Positions 28,455-38,454 of a DNA stretch of 41,181 bases are shown here, in pieces. The DNA is taken from positions 1 to 41,181 of the forward strand of contig NZ_LIIN01000008.1 of the NCBI RefSeq assembly GCF_001634385.1, given 5' to 3'. The notes below the pieces were generated by a model, which had not been told where the DNA came from, did no database searches, and saw only the letters and a list, made by a program, of their open reading frames with translations. Position numbers and translations under genes: made by a program. Each line of letters opens with the position of its first letter. The first letter of the stretch is position 1. The DNA comes from Rathayibacter tanaceti. GTDB lineage: Bacteria; Actinomycetota; Actinomycetes; Actinomycetales; Microbacteriaceae.

Positions 28455-29113
28455 TCAGCCGCGAAGGCCGAGCACCGGGAGCAGCTGCGCCAGATCGAGG
28501 CCGCCGACCACGAGATCTGCGCGCTCGCGCACCACGGGCTTCGCGTTGAAGGCGACCGCGAGGGCGGCGACCGCCATCATCTCGAGGTCATTGGCGCCGT
28601 CGCCCACCGCGACCGTGCGCTGCCGGGGACGCCGGACGCCGTCGCCCACTCGCGCAACGCCTCCGCCTTGGCCCCCGCGTCGATCACGGGTCCGGCGACG
28701 GCCCCGGTGAGGGCGCCGTCGAGGCAGCCCAGACGGTTCGCGCGGACGAAGTCGAGGCCGAGCCCGCCCGCGACGGGGTCGAGCACCTCGTGGAAGCCGC
28801 CGGAGACGACTCCGACGCGCCCGCCTGCGGCATGGACGCCGTCCACGAGCTCGAGCGCGCCAGGCGTGACCCGGACACCGGCACTGACGCCGGAGAAGAC
28901 AGAGGCGGGCACCCCGGCCAGAGTGCCCACGCGCTCACGCAGGCTCTCGCTGAAGTCGAGCTCGCCGCGCATCGCCCGCTCGGTGATGGCAGCGACGCGC
29001 TCCTCCGATCCTGCGTGCTCGGCGAGCAGCTCGATGACCTCGTCGCGGAGGAGGGTCGAGTCGGCATCGAGGACGACGAGGAAGCGGGCAGGCGTCGTCG
29101 GACGCTCACTCAT
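28455..29113 (-). CDS. serB: Phosphoserine phosphatase (one apparent frameshift)
   Basis: It hydrolyses phosphoserine in the last step of serine biosynthesis. It is a HAD-superfamily protein with motif I LDADSTLL (nucleophile D16, acid D18), the RAMRGELDFSESLRERV segment typical of SerB, motif II VVSGGFHEV, and motif IV VAVGDGANDLEMM. The frame breaks at about 28625 between ATASGVP and RQRTVAVGDG. One missing base restores a 219-residue protein. The start is the ATG at 29113 (MSERPTTPARFLVVLDADST). There is no N-terminal ACT domain, so this is the short form. It lies 52 bp downstream of glgC. Confidence 0.93.
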
Positions 29114-29165
29114 GGGGCCGGGCCAATCGGTCGGGTGGTCGCGCGGGACTCGACCCGCGGGGGTG

Positions 29166-30424
29166 CTAAGGGTGGACGACGACGCCCTTGCCGACGACGG
29201 TGATGCCCGACTCGGTGACGGTGAACCCTCGCTCGCGATCGTGGTCGTGGTCCACGCCGACACGGGCGCCGGGCTCGACGACGACATCCTTGTCGAGGAT
29301 AGCGCGCACCACCAGGGCGTCCGGACCGATCCGCACCTTGTCGAAGACGACCGAGTCGGTCACGGTCGCGTTCGACTCGATGACGGTCCACGGGCCGACC
29401 ACGCTGCGCTCGATGTGCGCTCCCGAGATGACCGTGCCGAGGGAGACGACCGAGTCGACGGTCGAGCCCATGTTGCCCTTGCCGTCGCGGACGATCTTGG
29501 CCGGCGGCGAGTTCAGCTGCGACGAGAAGATCGGCCACTGCTGGTTGTAGAGGTTGAAGACGGGGAGGGCGGAGATGAGGTCCTGGTGCGCCTCGAAGAA
29601 CGAGTCGATCGTGCCCACGTCGCGCCAGTAGTAGCGGTCGCGGTCGGTGGAGCCCGGGACCTCGTTGAGCTTGAGGTCGTAGACGCCCGCCTCGCCTCGT
29701 GCGACGAAGTCCGGGATGATATCGCCGCCCATGTCGTGGTCGGAGGTGGAGAGCTCGCCGTCGCGGATGACCGCGTCGATCAGGCGTCGGCGTCGAAGAC
29801 ATAGTTGCCCATCGAGGCGAGGACCTCGTGCGGAGCGTCGGCCAGACCGACCGCGTCCTTGGGCTTCTCGAGGAATTCGGCGATCTTCGTCGGGACGATG
29901 CCGTCTCCGGCCTCGTCGCCCGCGAGCTGGATCACGCCGAACTGATCGGCGAGCTCGATCGGCTGTCGGATCGCGGCGACGGTCGCCTTGGCGCCCGATG
30001 CGATGTGGGCGTCGATCATCTGCGAGAAGTCCATGCGGTAGACGTGGTCGGCGCCGACCACGACGACGATGTCGGGCTTCTCGTCGCGGATCAGGTTGAG
30101 GCTCTGCAGGATGGCGTCGGCCGAGCCGCTGAACCAGCGCTTGCCGAGCCGCTGCTGCGCGGGAACCGAGGCGACATAGGAGTTCAGCAGCCCCGAGAGG
30201 CGCCAGGTCTGCGAGACGTGGCGGTCCAGCGAGTGCGACTTGTACTGCGTCAGCACGACGATCTGGGTCAGGCCCGAATTGATCAGGTTGGACAGTGCGA
30301 AGTCGATCAGCCGGTACTGGCCGCCGAACGGCACCGCGGGCTTGGCCCGGTCGGCCGTGAGGGGCATGAGCCGCTTTCCCTCGCCGCCGGCGAGGACGAT
30401 GCCGAAGATCTTCTTTGACTGCAT
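29166..30424 (-). CDS. glgC: Glucose-1-phosphate adenylyltransferase (one apparent frameshift)
   Basis: It makes ADP-glucose from glucose 1-phosphate and ATP for glycogen or maltose-1-phosphate synthesis. The N-terminal nucleotide motif [28 protein letters not shown] is diagnostic. [25 protein letters not shown] and [16 protein letters not shown] follow. The C-terminal left-handed beta-helix has hexapeptide repeats (about [20 protein letters not shown] to [17 protein letters not shown]). The frame breaks at about 29784 after YVFDADA (expected [10 protein letters not shown]). Restored length is 419 residues. The start is the ATG at 30424, with TACTGT 6 nt upstream. It is divergent from glgA. 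Confidence 0.95.
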
Positions 30425-30430
30425 GCCACA

Positions 30431-30436
30431 ACAGTA
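30431..30436 (-). promoter_or_regulatory. -10 box of glgC, probably leaderless
   Basis: TACTGT on the minus strand ends 6 nt before the glgC ATG. Transcription would start at or next to the A of the start codon. No ribosome binding site is present. Confidence 0.5.
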
Positions 30437-30485
30437 GAGGCTCGGGCCTGCCGGTGGACCGGGCTGTCGCCGTGAGAGGACGCTG

Positions 30486-30491
30486 TACTAC
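30486..30491 (+). promoter_or_regulatory. -10 box of glgA, probably leaderless
   Basis: TACTAC ends 9 nt before the GTG at 30501. The intervening bases contain no Shine-Dalgarno sequence. Confidence 0.45.
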
Positions 30492-30500
30492 GGTTCGGGG

Positions 30501-31682
30501 GTGCGAGTCGATCTGCTGACCAAGGAATACCCGCCCGAGGTGTACGGGGGAGCCGGAGTCCACGTGGCCGAGCTCACGAAGGCGCTGCGCAGCGACCTCG
30601 AGGTCGTGGTCCGCTGCTTCGGTGCTCCGCGTGAGGAGGCGGGCACCTTCGCCTACCCCGTCCCCGCCGAGCTGTCTGGCGCGAACGGTGCGCTGCAGAC
30701 CCTCGGAGTCGACCTGCAGATCGCGCAGGACGCCGCCGGCGCCGATCTGGTCCATTCCCACACCTGGTACGCGAACGCGGCGGGACGGCTCGCGCAGCTC
30801 CTCCACGGCATCCCGCACGTCGTCTCGGCGCACAGCCTCGAGCCGCTGCGCCCGTGGAAGGCCGAGCAGCTCGGCGGCGGCTACCGCGTCTCGAGCTGGA
30901 TCGAGCGCGAGGCCTACGAGAACGCCGACGCCGTGATCGCCGTCTCCGGCGGCATGCGCGAGGACATCCTCCGCTCGTACCCCGCCCTGGACCCGGCCAA
31001 GGTGCACGTCGTCTACAACGGCATCGATCTCGACGCTTGGCACCCTGTCGAGGACCACGAGGTCCTGGCCGGGCTCGGCCTCGATCCGTCTCGGCCCTCC
31101 GTGGTCTTCGTCGGCCGCATCACCCGTCAGAAGGGGCTGCCGTACCTGCTCCGGGCGGCCGCGACACTGCCCCCCGAGGTACAGCTCGTCCTCTGCGCGG
31201 GCGCTCCCGACACTCCCGAGATCATGGCCGAGGTGACCTCGCTCGTGCGCCGTCTCCAGGAGGAGCGCACGGGAGTGGTCTGGATCGACCGCCACCTGCC
31301 GCGGCACCAGCTCTCGGCGGTCCTCACGGCTGCGACCACCTTCGTCTGCCCGTCGATCTACGAGCCGCTCGGCATCGTGAACCTCGAGGCCATGGCCTGC
31401 GGCGCTGCGGTCGTCGGCACCGCGACCGGAGGCATCCCCGAGGTCGTCGTCGACGGCGTCACCGGACGATTGGTGCCCATCGAGCAGGTCACGGACGGGA
31501 CCGGCACGCCCGTGGATCCCGACCGCTACGTCGCCGACCTGGCCGCCGCCCTCGCCGAGGTGGTGGCGGACCCGGAGGCCGCCAAGCGGATGGGCGCTGC
31601 GGGTCGGGAGCGAGCGCAGAGCCACTTCAGCTGGACCCGGATCGCCGACGACACCCGCGCGATCTACGAATCGCTCGTCTGA
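30501..31682 (+). CDS. glgA: Actinobacterial glycogen synthase / alpha-maltose-1-phosphate synthase (GT4)
   Basis: A 393-residue GT-B glycosyltransferase of family GT4, of the actinobacterial 'GlgA' type. In mycobacteria the corresponding enzyme (GlgM) uses ADP-glucose and glucose 1-phosphate to make maltose 1-phosphate, so either name may apply. The N-terminal domain begins MRVDLLTKEYPPEVYGGAGVHVAELTKAL. VVYNGIDLDAW and VVFVGRITRQKGLPYLLRA mark the start of the C-terminal domain. The donor-site motif is YEPLGIVNLEAMACGAAVVGTATGGIPEVV (the E-x7-E motif). It is intact, with GTG start 30501, and divergent from glgC, which supplies its donor. Confidence 0.93.
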   Translation: MRVDLLTKEYPPEVYGGAGVHVAELTKALRSDLEVVVRCFGAPREEAGTFAYPVPAELSGANGALQTLGVDLQIAQDAAGADLVHSHTWYANAAGRLAQLLHGIPHVVSAHSLEPLRPWKAEQLGGGYRVSSWIEREAYENADAVIAVSGGMREDILRSYPALDPAKVHVVYNGIDLDAWHPVEDHEVLAGLGLDPSRPSVVFVGRITRQKGLPYLLRAAATLPPEVQLVLCAGAPDTPEIMAEVTSLVRRLQEERTGVVWIDRHLPRHQLSAVLTAATTFVCPSIYEPLGIVNLEAMACGAAVVGTATGGIPEVVVDGVTGRLVPIEQVTDGTGTPVDPDRYVADLAAALAEVVADPEAAKRMGAAGRERAQSHFSWTRIADDTRAIYESLV

Positions 31683-31700
31683 GCCTCCGGTCGCCCCCTT

Positions 31701-31706
31701 TAGGAT
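31701..31706 (+). promoter_or_regulatory. -10 box of the ABC ATPase gene, probably leaderless
   Basis: TAGGAT ends 7 nt before the ATG at 31714. This supports that ATG as the start over the in-frame ATG at 31705, which overlaps the box. Confidence 0.5.
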
Positions 31707-31713
31707 GGCTCTC

Positions 31714-32499
31714 ATGCCCAGCGTTGTCTCGTTCGTCGATGTGTCCTTCGTCCGGAACGGCAAGCGGATCCTCGACCACGTGTCGTGGGACGTGGCCGAG
31801 GACGAGCGCTGGGTGGTCCTGGGCCCCAACGGGGCGGGCAAGACGTCGATCCTCCAGCTCGCCGCCGCGCAGAACTATCCGTCGACCGGAGCCGTCCACC
31901 TCCTCGAGGAGACCCTCGGCCGCGTCGACGTGTTCGAGCTGCGTCCGCGGATCGGCTACGCCTCGACCGCCATGGCTCGTCGGCTCCCGCCCGGCGAGAG
32001 TGTGCTCGATGTCGTGATGACCGCCGCCTATGCCGTCACCGGCCGGTGGAACGAGGGCTATGACGCGATCGACGACCGCCGTGCCCGCCGCGTGCTCGCG
32101 GAGTGGAGGCTCGAGCATCTCGCCGACCGCACCTTCGGGACGCTCTCCGACGGCGAGCAGAAGCGCGTCCAGATCGCGCGCGCGATCATGACCGATCCCG
32201 AGCTGCTCCTGCTCGATGAGCCGGCCGCCAGCCTCGACCTCGGTGCCCGCGAGGAGCTCGTGCAGCTGCTCGGCGGATTCGCGAAGGACCAGGGTTCGCC
32301 GGCGATCGTGATGGTGACCCACCACGTCGAGGAGATCCCCGACGGGTTCACGCACGCGCTGCTCCTCCGCGAGGGCGCCGTCGTCGCGGCGGGGCCGCTC
32401 GAGGAGTCTCTCACCGAGGCGACGCTGGCCGAGACCTTCGGGCTCGACATCGCTCTGAACCGAGACAGCGGCCGCTTCTCGGCTCGCGCCCGAGGCTGA
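31714..32499 (+). CDS. ABC transporter ATP-binding protein (single-domain)
   Basis: A 261-residue single ABC ATPase. Walker A is [19 protein letters not shown], the signature is [20 protein letters not shown] (SDGE form), Walker B is [15 protein letters not shown] and the H-loop [10 protein letters not shown]. The ATG at 31714 is preferred because a -10 box overlaps the earlier ATG. No permease gene is adjacent, so the partner is encoded elsewhere or the protein has a non-transport role. Similar proteins, sometimes labelled ModF-like/YlmA-like, are common in actinobacteria with unknown substrate. It is intact, 31 nt after glgA. Confidence 0.9.
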   Translation: MPSVVSFVDVSFVRNGKRILDHVSWDVAEDERWVVLGPNGAGKTSILQLAAAQNYPSTGAVHLLEETLGRVDVFELRPRIGYASTAMARRLPPGESVLDVVMTAAYAVTGRWNEGYDAIDDRRARRVLAEWRLEHLADRTFGTLSDGEQKRVQIARAIMTDPELLLLDEPAASLDLGAREELVQLLGGFAKDQGSPAIVMVTHHVEEIPDGFTHALLLREGAVVAAGPLEESLTEATLAETFGLDIALNRDSGRFSARARG

Positions 32500-32560
32500 C
32501 CGGGGCGGGGTACTACTCCTCTCGGGCGCGGCGCGCCTTCTCGTGGCGGAGCCGGTCTGG

Positions 32561-32566
32561 TATTCT
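32561..32566 (+). promoter_or_regulatory. Candidate -10 box of rpmE2
   Basis: TATTCT, with TTCTCG 17 bp upstream as a poor -35. It would give a leader of about 95 nt for rpmE2. Confidence 0.35.
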
Positions 32567-32666
32567 CGGTAGCCGGTTCGGGCCCGTTCGCGGTGCGCCC
32601 GCCCCCTCCACCCGTTCCCGTCGACGACAGGTGCGGTTCAGGACCATCAAGCGACAGGACACGACC

Positions 32667-32915
32667 ATGAAGACCGACATCCACCCCGAGTACGCGCCGA
32701 TCGTCTTCCGCGACCTCGCGTCGGGTGAGACCTTCCTCACCCGCTCGACCGCGACGAGCAGCAAGACCATCGAGCTCGACGGCGTCACGTACCCCGTCAT
32801 CGACGTCGAGATCTCCTCCGCTTCGCACCCGTTCTACACGGGCAAGCAGCGCATCATGGACTCGGCCGGTCGCGTCGAGAAGTTCAACAGCCGCTACAAG
32901 AACTTCGGCAAGTAG
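32667..32915 (+). CDS. rpmE2: 50S ribosomal protein L31, type B
   Basis: An 82-residue ribosomal protein, [21 protein letters not shown] and so on to [37 protein letters not shown] and RVxKFNxRY are L31 signatures. It has no CxxC zinc motif, so it is the type B (zinc-independent) paralogue, which in many bacteria replaces the zinc-binding form when zinc is short. No Zur box is recognisable upstream. The start is the ATG at 32667, with the purine-rich AGGACACG before it. A hairpin follows the stop. Confidence 0.96.
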   Translation: MKTDIHPEYAPIVFRDLASGETFLTRSTATSSKTIELDGVTYPVIDVEISSASHPFYTGKQRIMDSAGRVEKFNSRYKNFGK

Positions 32916-32926
32916 CAGCTCCTCTC

Positions 32927-32959
32927 GGAGGGCCCTCGACCTCGCGGTCGGGGGCCTCC
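32927..32959 (+). terminator. Terminator after rpmE2
   Basis: GGAGGGCCCTCGACC (32927-32941 region) pairs, with one or two G-U or unpaired positions, with GGTCGGGGGCCTCC around a TCGC loop, 11 bp after the rpmE2 stop. Confidence 0.6.
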
Positions 32960-33093
32960 GTCGTTCCTCGAGGGAAGCGGCGTCTCGTCCTGCGGGGGAA
33001 CGCGCGGCCCTCGCGTTCCGGTTGCGGAGCGGTCCGTGGGTGGAGGGGTCTGCGGCGGATCTCCGACCGTCGCCGTTTCGCGAGTGGGCGCGG

Positions 33094-33099
33094 TAGCGT
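33094..33099 (+). promoter_or_regulatory. -10 box of the YdeI-like gene, probably leaderless
   Basis: TAGCGT ends 6 nt before the ATG at 33106. No ribosome binding site intervenes. Confidence 0.45.
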
Positions 33100-33105
33100 C
33101 CCGGC

Positions 33106-33678
33106 ATGGTGTCCTTCGCTGACAAGCTGATCCTGCCGTTCACCACTCCGCAGGAGTGGGACGCCTACCTGCGCGGCGAGCCGGACACGGGAGGCGTCCG
33201 GCTGAAGCTGCGCAAGAAGGCGGCCGTGGACCCCGGCATCACCTACGTCGAGGCGCTGGACGTCGCGCTCTGCCACGGTTGGATCGACGGGCAGGCGGGA
33301 GCCTTCGATGAGCAGTTCAAGCTCCAGGCCTTCACGCCGCGGCGCCGAGCGAGCCCGTGGTCGAAGGTCAACCGCGACCACGTCGCCCGATTGATCGCGG
33401 AGGGGCGGATGCTGCCCGCCGGGCTCGCAGAGGTCGAGCGGGCGCGGGCCGATGGTCGCTGGGACGCGGCGTACCGGCAGCGGGACGCCGAGGTGCCCGA
33501 CGACTTCCAGGCAGCGCTCGACGCGGATCCGGCAGCCCAGGCGTTTTTCGCGACGGTCGGCGGTCAGAAGCGGTTCGCGTTCCTCTTCCGGCTCTCTCAG
33601 CTCAAGCGGGCGGAGACTCGTGCGCGGCGGATCGAGGAGTACCTGGTGCTGCTGCGGGAGGGGCGGACGCTCACCTAG
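33106..33678 (+). CDS. YdeI/OmdA-like family protein
   Basis: A 190-residue protein of the YdeI / OmpD-associated family. Visible marks are the N-terminal TPQEWDAYL, the conserved substrate-pocket-like segment YVEALDVALCHGWIDGQ (the family core is EALCxGWIDG), FTPRRRASPWSKVNRDHVARLIAEGRM, and the C-terminal FFATVGGQKRFAFLFRLSQLKRAETRARRIEEYLVLL. Members are sometimes called bacteriocin-protection proteins on thin evidence, and the molecular role is unknown. The gene is intact and ends 22 bp before the convergent exonuclease gene. Confidence 0.85.
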   Translation: MVSFADKLILPFTTPQEWDAYLRGEPDTGGVRLKLRKKAAVDPGITYVEALDVALCHGWIDGQAGAFDEQFKLQAFTPRRRASPWSKVNRDHVARLIAEGRMLPAGLAEVERARADGRWDAAYRQRDAEVPDDFQAALDADPAAQAFFATVGGQKRFAFLFRLSQLKRAETRARRIEEYLVLLREGRTLT

Positions 33679-33700
33679 GCACTCTCGCCGGCGCGTCGGC

Positions 33701-34471
33701 TCAGTGCCGGACGGGCCAGGATCCATCGGCGACGAAGGAGTTGTCTCGCACCCGGCGCATGTACTCCTGGAACGACTCGGCCTGGGTGCGGCACCAGTCG
33801 ATCTGCAGCGCATGCAGCGCCTCAGCATCGACACCGAGCTCGTCGGCGAAGGCGCGGCCGAGTGCCTGGGCGACGCGGCCGGCCGCGACGGCGTCGGCGC
33901 CGGCGTCGTGCGCCTCGGTGAGGGCGACTCCGTAGTGCTCGGCGGCGAGCGTCAGCGTGCGCTTGCCCTTGCGATAGCGGTCGACCGCCTTGTCGATCAC
34001 GAGGGGATCGATCACCGGGCTCGGATCGAGCAGGACCGGCACGCCCCAGCGGCGGGCTTCGTGGGCCAGGAGCGAGAGATCGTACGGGGCGTTGTAGACG
34101 ACGACGGGGACGCCGCGGGCCAGGAGGGAGCGCAGCGCCTCCGAGACCTCGGCGACGACCTCGCCGGCCGGCCGGCCGTGCTCCCGGGCGTGCTCGGTGC
34201 TGATCCCGTGGACGGCGCTGGCGCCCTCGGGGATCTCGACGCCCGGATCGGCCAGCCAGGTCGTTCCCTCGACCGGCTGACCGGCGGTGTCGAGCACGCC
34301 GACGTGCGCTGTCACGATGCGGCTGGTGCGGACGTCGATCCCGGTCGTCTCGAGATCGAAGACGGCGAGGTGATCGAACCAGCGTGCGCCCGCTTCGGGG
34401 GCGCGCTCGCTCGGGACCTCGAGATCGGCGTCGTCGAACAGGGTGGGCTCGGTCGCTGCGGTGCTGCTCAC
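33701..34471 (-). CDS. DEDDh 3'-5' exonuclease, DnaQ-like
   Basis: A 256-residue exonuclease-superfamily protein resembling the proofreading epsilon subunit of DNA polymerase III. ExoI is FDLETTGID (D39, E41), ExoII is VVVYNAPYDLSLLAHE, and ExoIII is EAHDAGADAVAA, the histidine form (DEDDh). SAVHGISTEHA is typical of the family. A free-standing protein of this kind may edit or trim DNA or RNA; its partner is unknown. The GTG start at 34471 lies 6 nt after a -10-like TATGCT, so the mRNA is probably leaderless. It is 46 bp downstream of treS on the same strand. Confidence 0.9.
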   Translation of the reverse strand: MSSTAATEPTLFDDADLEVPSERAPEAGARWFDHLAVFDLETTGIDVRTSRIVTAHVGVLDTAGQPVEGTTWLADPGVEIPEGASAVHGISTEHAREHGRPAGEVVAEVSEALRSLLARGVPVVVYNAPYDLSLLAHEARRWGVPVLLDPSPVIDPLVIDKAVDRYRKGKRTLTLAAEHYGVALTEAHDAGADAVAAGRVAQALGRAFADELGVDAEALHALQIDWCRTQAESFQEYMRRVRDNSFVADGSWPVRH

Positions 34472-34477
34472 GCCGAC

Positions 34478-34483
34478 AGCATA
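34478..34483 (-). promoter_or_regulatory. -10 box of the exonuclease gene, probably leaderless
   Basis: TATGCT on the minus strand ends 6 nt before the GTG start, without a Shine-Dalgarno sequence. Confidence 0.5.
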
Positions 34484-34517
34484 GGCGGGGCCTCCGACAT
34501 CCTCTGAGGCGGAGGGC

Positions 34518-36232
<1,715 letters not shown>

Positions 36233-36252
36233 GGTGCTCCTTCTGCTGCTGC

Positions 36253-36335
36253 CTGAGCGGATGACCCCTGAGCGGATGACCCTGAGCGGATGACCGTCGG
36301 AGGAGACGCTGAGCGGATGACCGTCGGGGGAGACG
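36253..36335 (-). repeat. Four direct repeats of a 14-bp motif upstream of treS
   Basis: CTGAGCGGATGACC (GGTCATCCGCTCAG in the treS direction) occurs at 36253-36266, 36268-36281, 36282-36295 and 36309-36322. The last two copies belong to a 27-bp tandem duplication (36282-36308 and 36309-36335) that differs at one position. The array lies 21-103 bp before the treS start codon, where operators or promoters are expected. It also lies 114-196 bp before the divergent hydrolase start. Confidence 0.85.
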
Positions 36336-36432
36336 GGCGGGCGGTGCGCCCCGAAGCGAGCGCCTGCTCATGCTCCCGGCTCGGATCGCGGCCACGCAAG
36401 GCGTTGCGGCGAGAAGTTCGACAGGCTTTCCC

Positions 36433-36438
36433 TACGAT
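36433..36438 (+). promoter_or_regulatory. -10 box of the hydrolase gene
   Basis: TACGAT ends 10 nt before the ATG at 36449, so the transcript has little or no leader. It favours this start over the ATG at 36290. Confidence 0.45.
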
Positions 36439-36448
36439 GGGAACTGCG

Positions 36449-37360
36449 ATGACCTCAGCTTCCCCCTACGCCGCCGATCTCGGCCGCCTCCCCGTGCGGG
36501 AGGCCTCGGTGGACGTCGCCGGATCGGCCACCGCCTACTGGACCTACGGCTCTCCGGAGGCTGCGACGGTGCTCGTGCTCGTGCACGGGTTCCGGGGCGA
36601 GCACCACGGGCTCGAGCCGGTGATCGCCCGGCTGCTGGCCGGGGGAGCAGACGCACGGGTCGTCGCCCCGGACCTTCCCGGCTTCGGGGCCTCTGCGCCG
36701 ATGACGGCCCACGCGCACGACGTCGACGGCTACGCGGCCTGGCTCGGCGAATTCCTGGACGCGCTCGGGCTGCGCGGCACGGCGGTCGTGCTCGGCCACT
36801 CCTTCGGCTCCATCGTCGCGGCGGGCGCGGTCGCCGGCGGACTGCCGACGCCCCTCCTGGTGCTGGTGAACCCCATCGGCGCTCCGGCTTTGGCGGGGCC
36901 TCGCGGCGTTCTGACGAGGCTCGCCGTGCTCTACTACCGCCTCGGCGCGGTGCTGCCCCGCCGCCTCGGCCACCGCCTCCTGAGCGACCCCCTGATCGTC
37001 CGGGTGATGAGCCTGGCGATGGTGAAGACGAAGGATCCGGCGCTGCGCCGCTTCGTGCACGACCAGCACGACCGCTACTTCAGCGCCTTCGCCTCGCGCG
37101 ACACCGTGCTGGAGGCGTTCCGCGCGTCGGTCTCGCACGACGTCGGCGAGTACGCGGCTCGCATTAGCGTGCCGACGCTGCTGATCGCGGCGGCGCAGGA
37201 CGACATCACTCCGCTCTCGGCGCAGTACCGCCTGCTCGAGCGGCTGCCACACGCCCGCCTGCACGTGATCGACGGAGTCGGCCACCTGATCCACTACGAG
37301 ACACCGGACGAGGCCGCCTCGGTGCTGCGCAGCGTCCTCGAAGGGGGGATCGACCGATGA
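36449..37360 (+). CDS. Alpha/beta-fold hydrolase
   Basis: A 303-residue hydrolase of unknown substrate. It has the oxyanion segment LVHGFRGEHHG, the nucleophile elbow GHSFGS (S118), an acidic residue in IAAAQDDITPLSAQ and the catalytic H279 in DGVGHLIHYE. The start MTSASPYAADLG is chosen for the -10 box just upstream. The open frame reaches back to 36290, but that part only translates the treS-upstream repeats and is not conserved-looking. The stop overlaps the glycosyltransferase start (ATGA), so the two are expressed together. Confidence 0.85.
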   Translation: MTSASPYAADLGRLPVREASVDVAGSATAYWTYGSPEAATVLVLVHGFRGEHHGLEPVIARLLAGGADARVVAPDLPGFGASAPMTAHAHDVDGYAAWLGEFLDALGLRGTAVVLGHSFGSIVAAGAVAGGLPTPLLVLVNPIGAPALAGPRGVLTRLAVLYYRLGAVLPRRLGHRLLSDPLIVRVMSLAMVKTKDPALRRFVHDQHDRYFSAFASRDTVLEAFRASVSHDVGEYAARISVPTLLIAAAQDDITPLSAQYRLLERLPHARLHVIDGVGHLIHYETPDEAASVLRSVLEGGIDR

Positions 37361-38454
37361 GGATCGTCGTCGACTGCCGGTACACCCGGCTCGAGCGCCA
37401 CGACGGCATCAGCCGCTACACCGCCGAGCTGGTGCGCGAGCTCGCGCTGCTGCACGACGTGACGATGCTGATCAGCGACCGCCGCCAGCTCGCGATGCTG
37501 CCCTCGCTGCCGTGGGAGCGTGTGACCGGGCCGACGAGCCCGTTCGAGCCCTTCGTCGCGCTGCTCGTGAACCGGCTGCGACCCGACGTGGTGTTCTCGC
37601 CGATGCAGACCATGGGCTCGCTCGGACGCCGTTACCGGCTGGTGCTCACGGTCCACGACCTCATCTACTACCGTCACCGCACGCCCCCGCGCGACCTGCC
37701 GGCGCCCATACGCGGGCTCTGGCGCCTCTACCACCTCGCCTGGTGGCCGCAGCGGAGGCTCCTCCAGCGCGCTGATGCGGTCGTCACGGTCTCGGAGACC
37801 ACCCGCGAGCTCCTCCGCGCGAACCGCCTGACCACGCGGCGCGTGGTGGTCGTGCCGAACGCGACGACCGAGCCGGACGAGGCGAGCGTCGCACTCGCCG
37901 CCTCCCTGCCGGACCGCTCCGACGCCCGCTCGCTGGTCTACATGGGCTCGTTCATGCCGTACAAGAACGTCGAGTCGCTCGCGCGGGCGATGCGCCTCCT
38001 GCCCGACTACGAGCTGCACCTGATGAGCCGGGCCGGTGACGAGACGGTCGAGACGCTCCGTGCTCTCGCCCCCACCGCCGAGCTCGTGTTCCACCAGGGC
38101 GCGCCGGACGCCGAGTACCGGGCCGTGCTGGCGCGCGCGACCGCGCTCGTCACCGCGAGTCGCGACGAGGGCTTCGGGATCCCGCTGGTCGAGGCGATGG
38201 CCCTCGGAACGCCGGTGGTCGTCAGCGACATCCCGATCTTCCGCGAGATCGCGCAGGAGGCGGCGGTCTACGTCGATCCGTCGAGCGCGAAGGCGATCGC
38301 CGACGGCGTGCGCTCGCTCGAGGACGGCGCCGTGTGGCGCGCGCAGTCGGCCCGCGCCCGCGAGCGCGCAGCGGCGTTCTCGTGGCGCGACTCCGCCCGG
38401 GTGCTCTTCGAGCTGCTCACCGACCTGGGCGAGCGCTCAGCGGACGGGCGCTGA
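37357..38454 (+). CDS. GT4-type glycosyltransferase
   Basis: A 365-residue GT-B fold glycosyltransferase. The N-terminal half has MRIVVDCRYTRLERHDGISRYTAELVREL and VLTVHDLIYYRHRTPPRDLP. The C-terminal half has VVVVPNATTEP, LVYMGSFMPYKNVESLARAM and the GT4 donor motif ASRDEGFGIPLVEAMALGTPVVVSDIPIFREI (E-x7-E). It is mannosyl- or galactosyltransferase-like; the acceptor is unknown. It is coupled to the preceding hydrolase by a 4-nt overlap. Its last 18 bp overlap the convergent histidine phosphatase gene. It is intact. Confidence 0.9.
   Translation: MRIVVDCRYTRLERHDGISRYTAELVRELALLHDVTMLISDRRQLAMLPSLPWERVTGPTSPFEPFVALLVNRLRPDVVFSPMQTMGSLGRRYRLVLTVHDLIYYRHRTPPRDLPAPIRGLWRLYHLAWWPQRRLLQRADAVVTVSETTRELLRANRLTTRRVVVVPNATTEPDEASVALAASLPDRSDARSLVYMGSFMPYKNVESLARAMRLLPDYELHLMSRAGDETVETLRALAPTAELVFHQGAPDAEYRAVLARATALVTASRDEGFGIPLVEAMALGTPVVVSDIPIFREIAQEAAVYVDPSSAKAIADGVRSLEDGAVWRAQSARARERAAAFSWRDSARVLFELLTDLGERSADGR

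Noticed and set aside
36290-36448. N-terminal extension of the alpha/beta hydrolase (MTVGGDAERMTVGGDGR...)
   Set aside because: It only translates the direct repeats upstream of treS. A -10 box lies just before the ATG at 36449, and the hydrolase fold needs nothing more.
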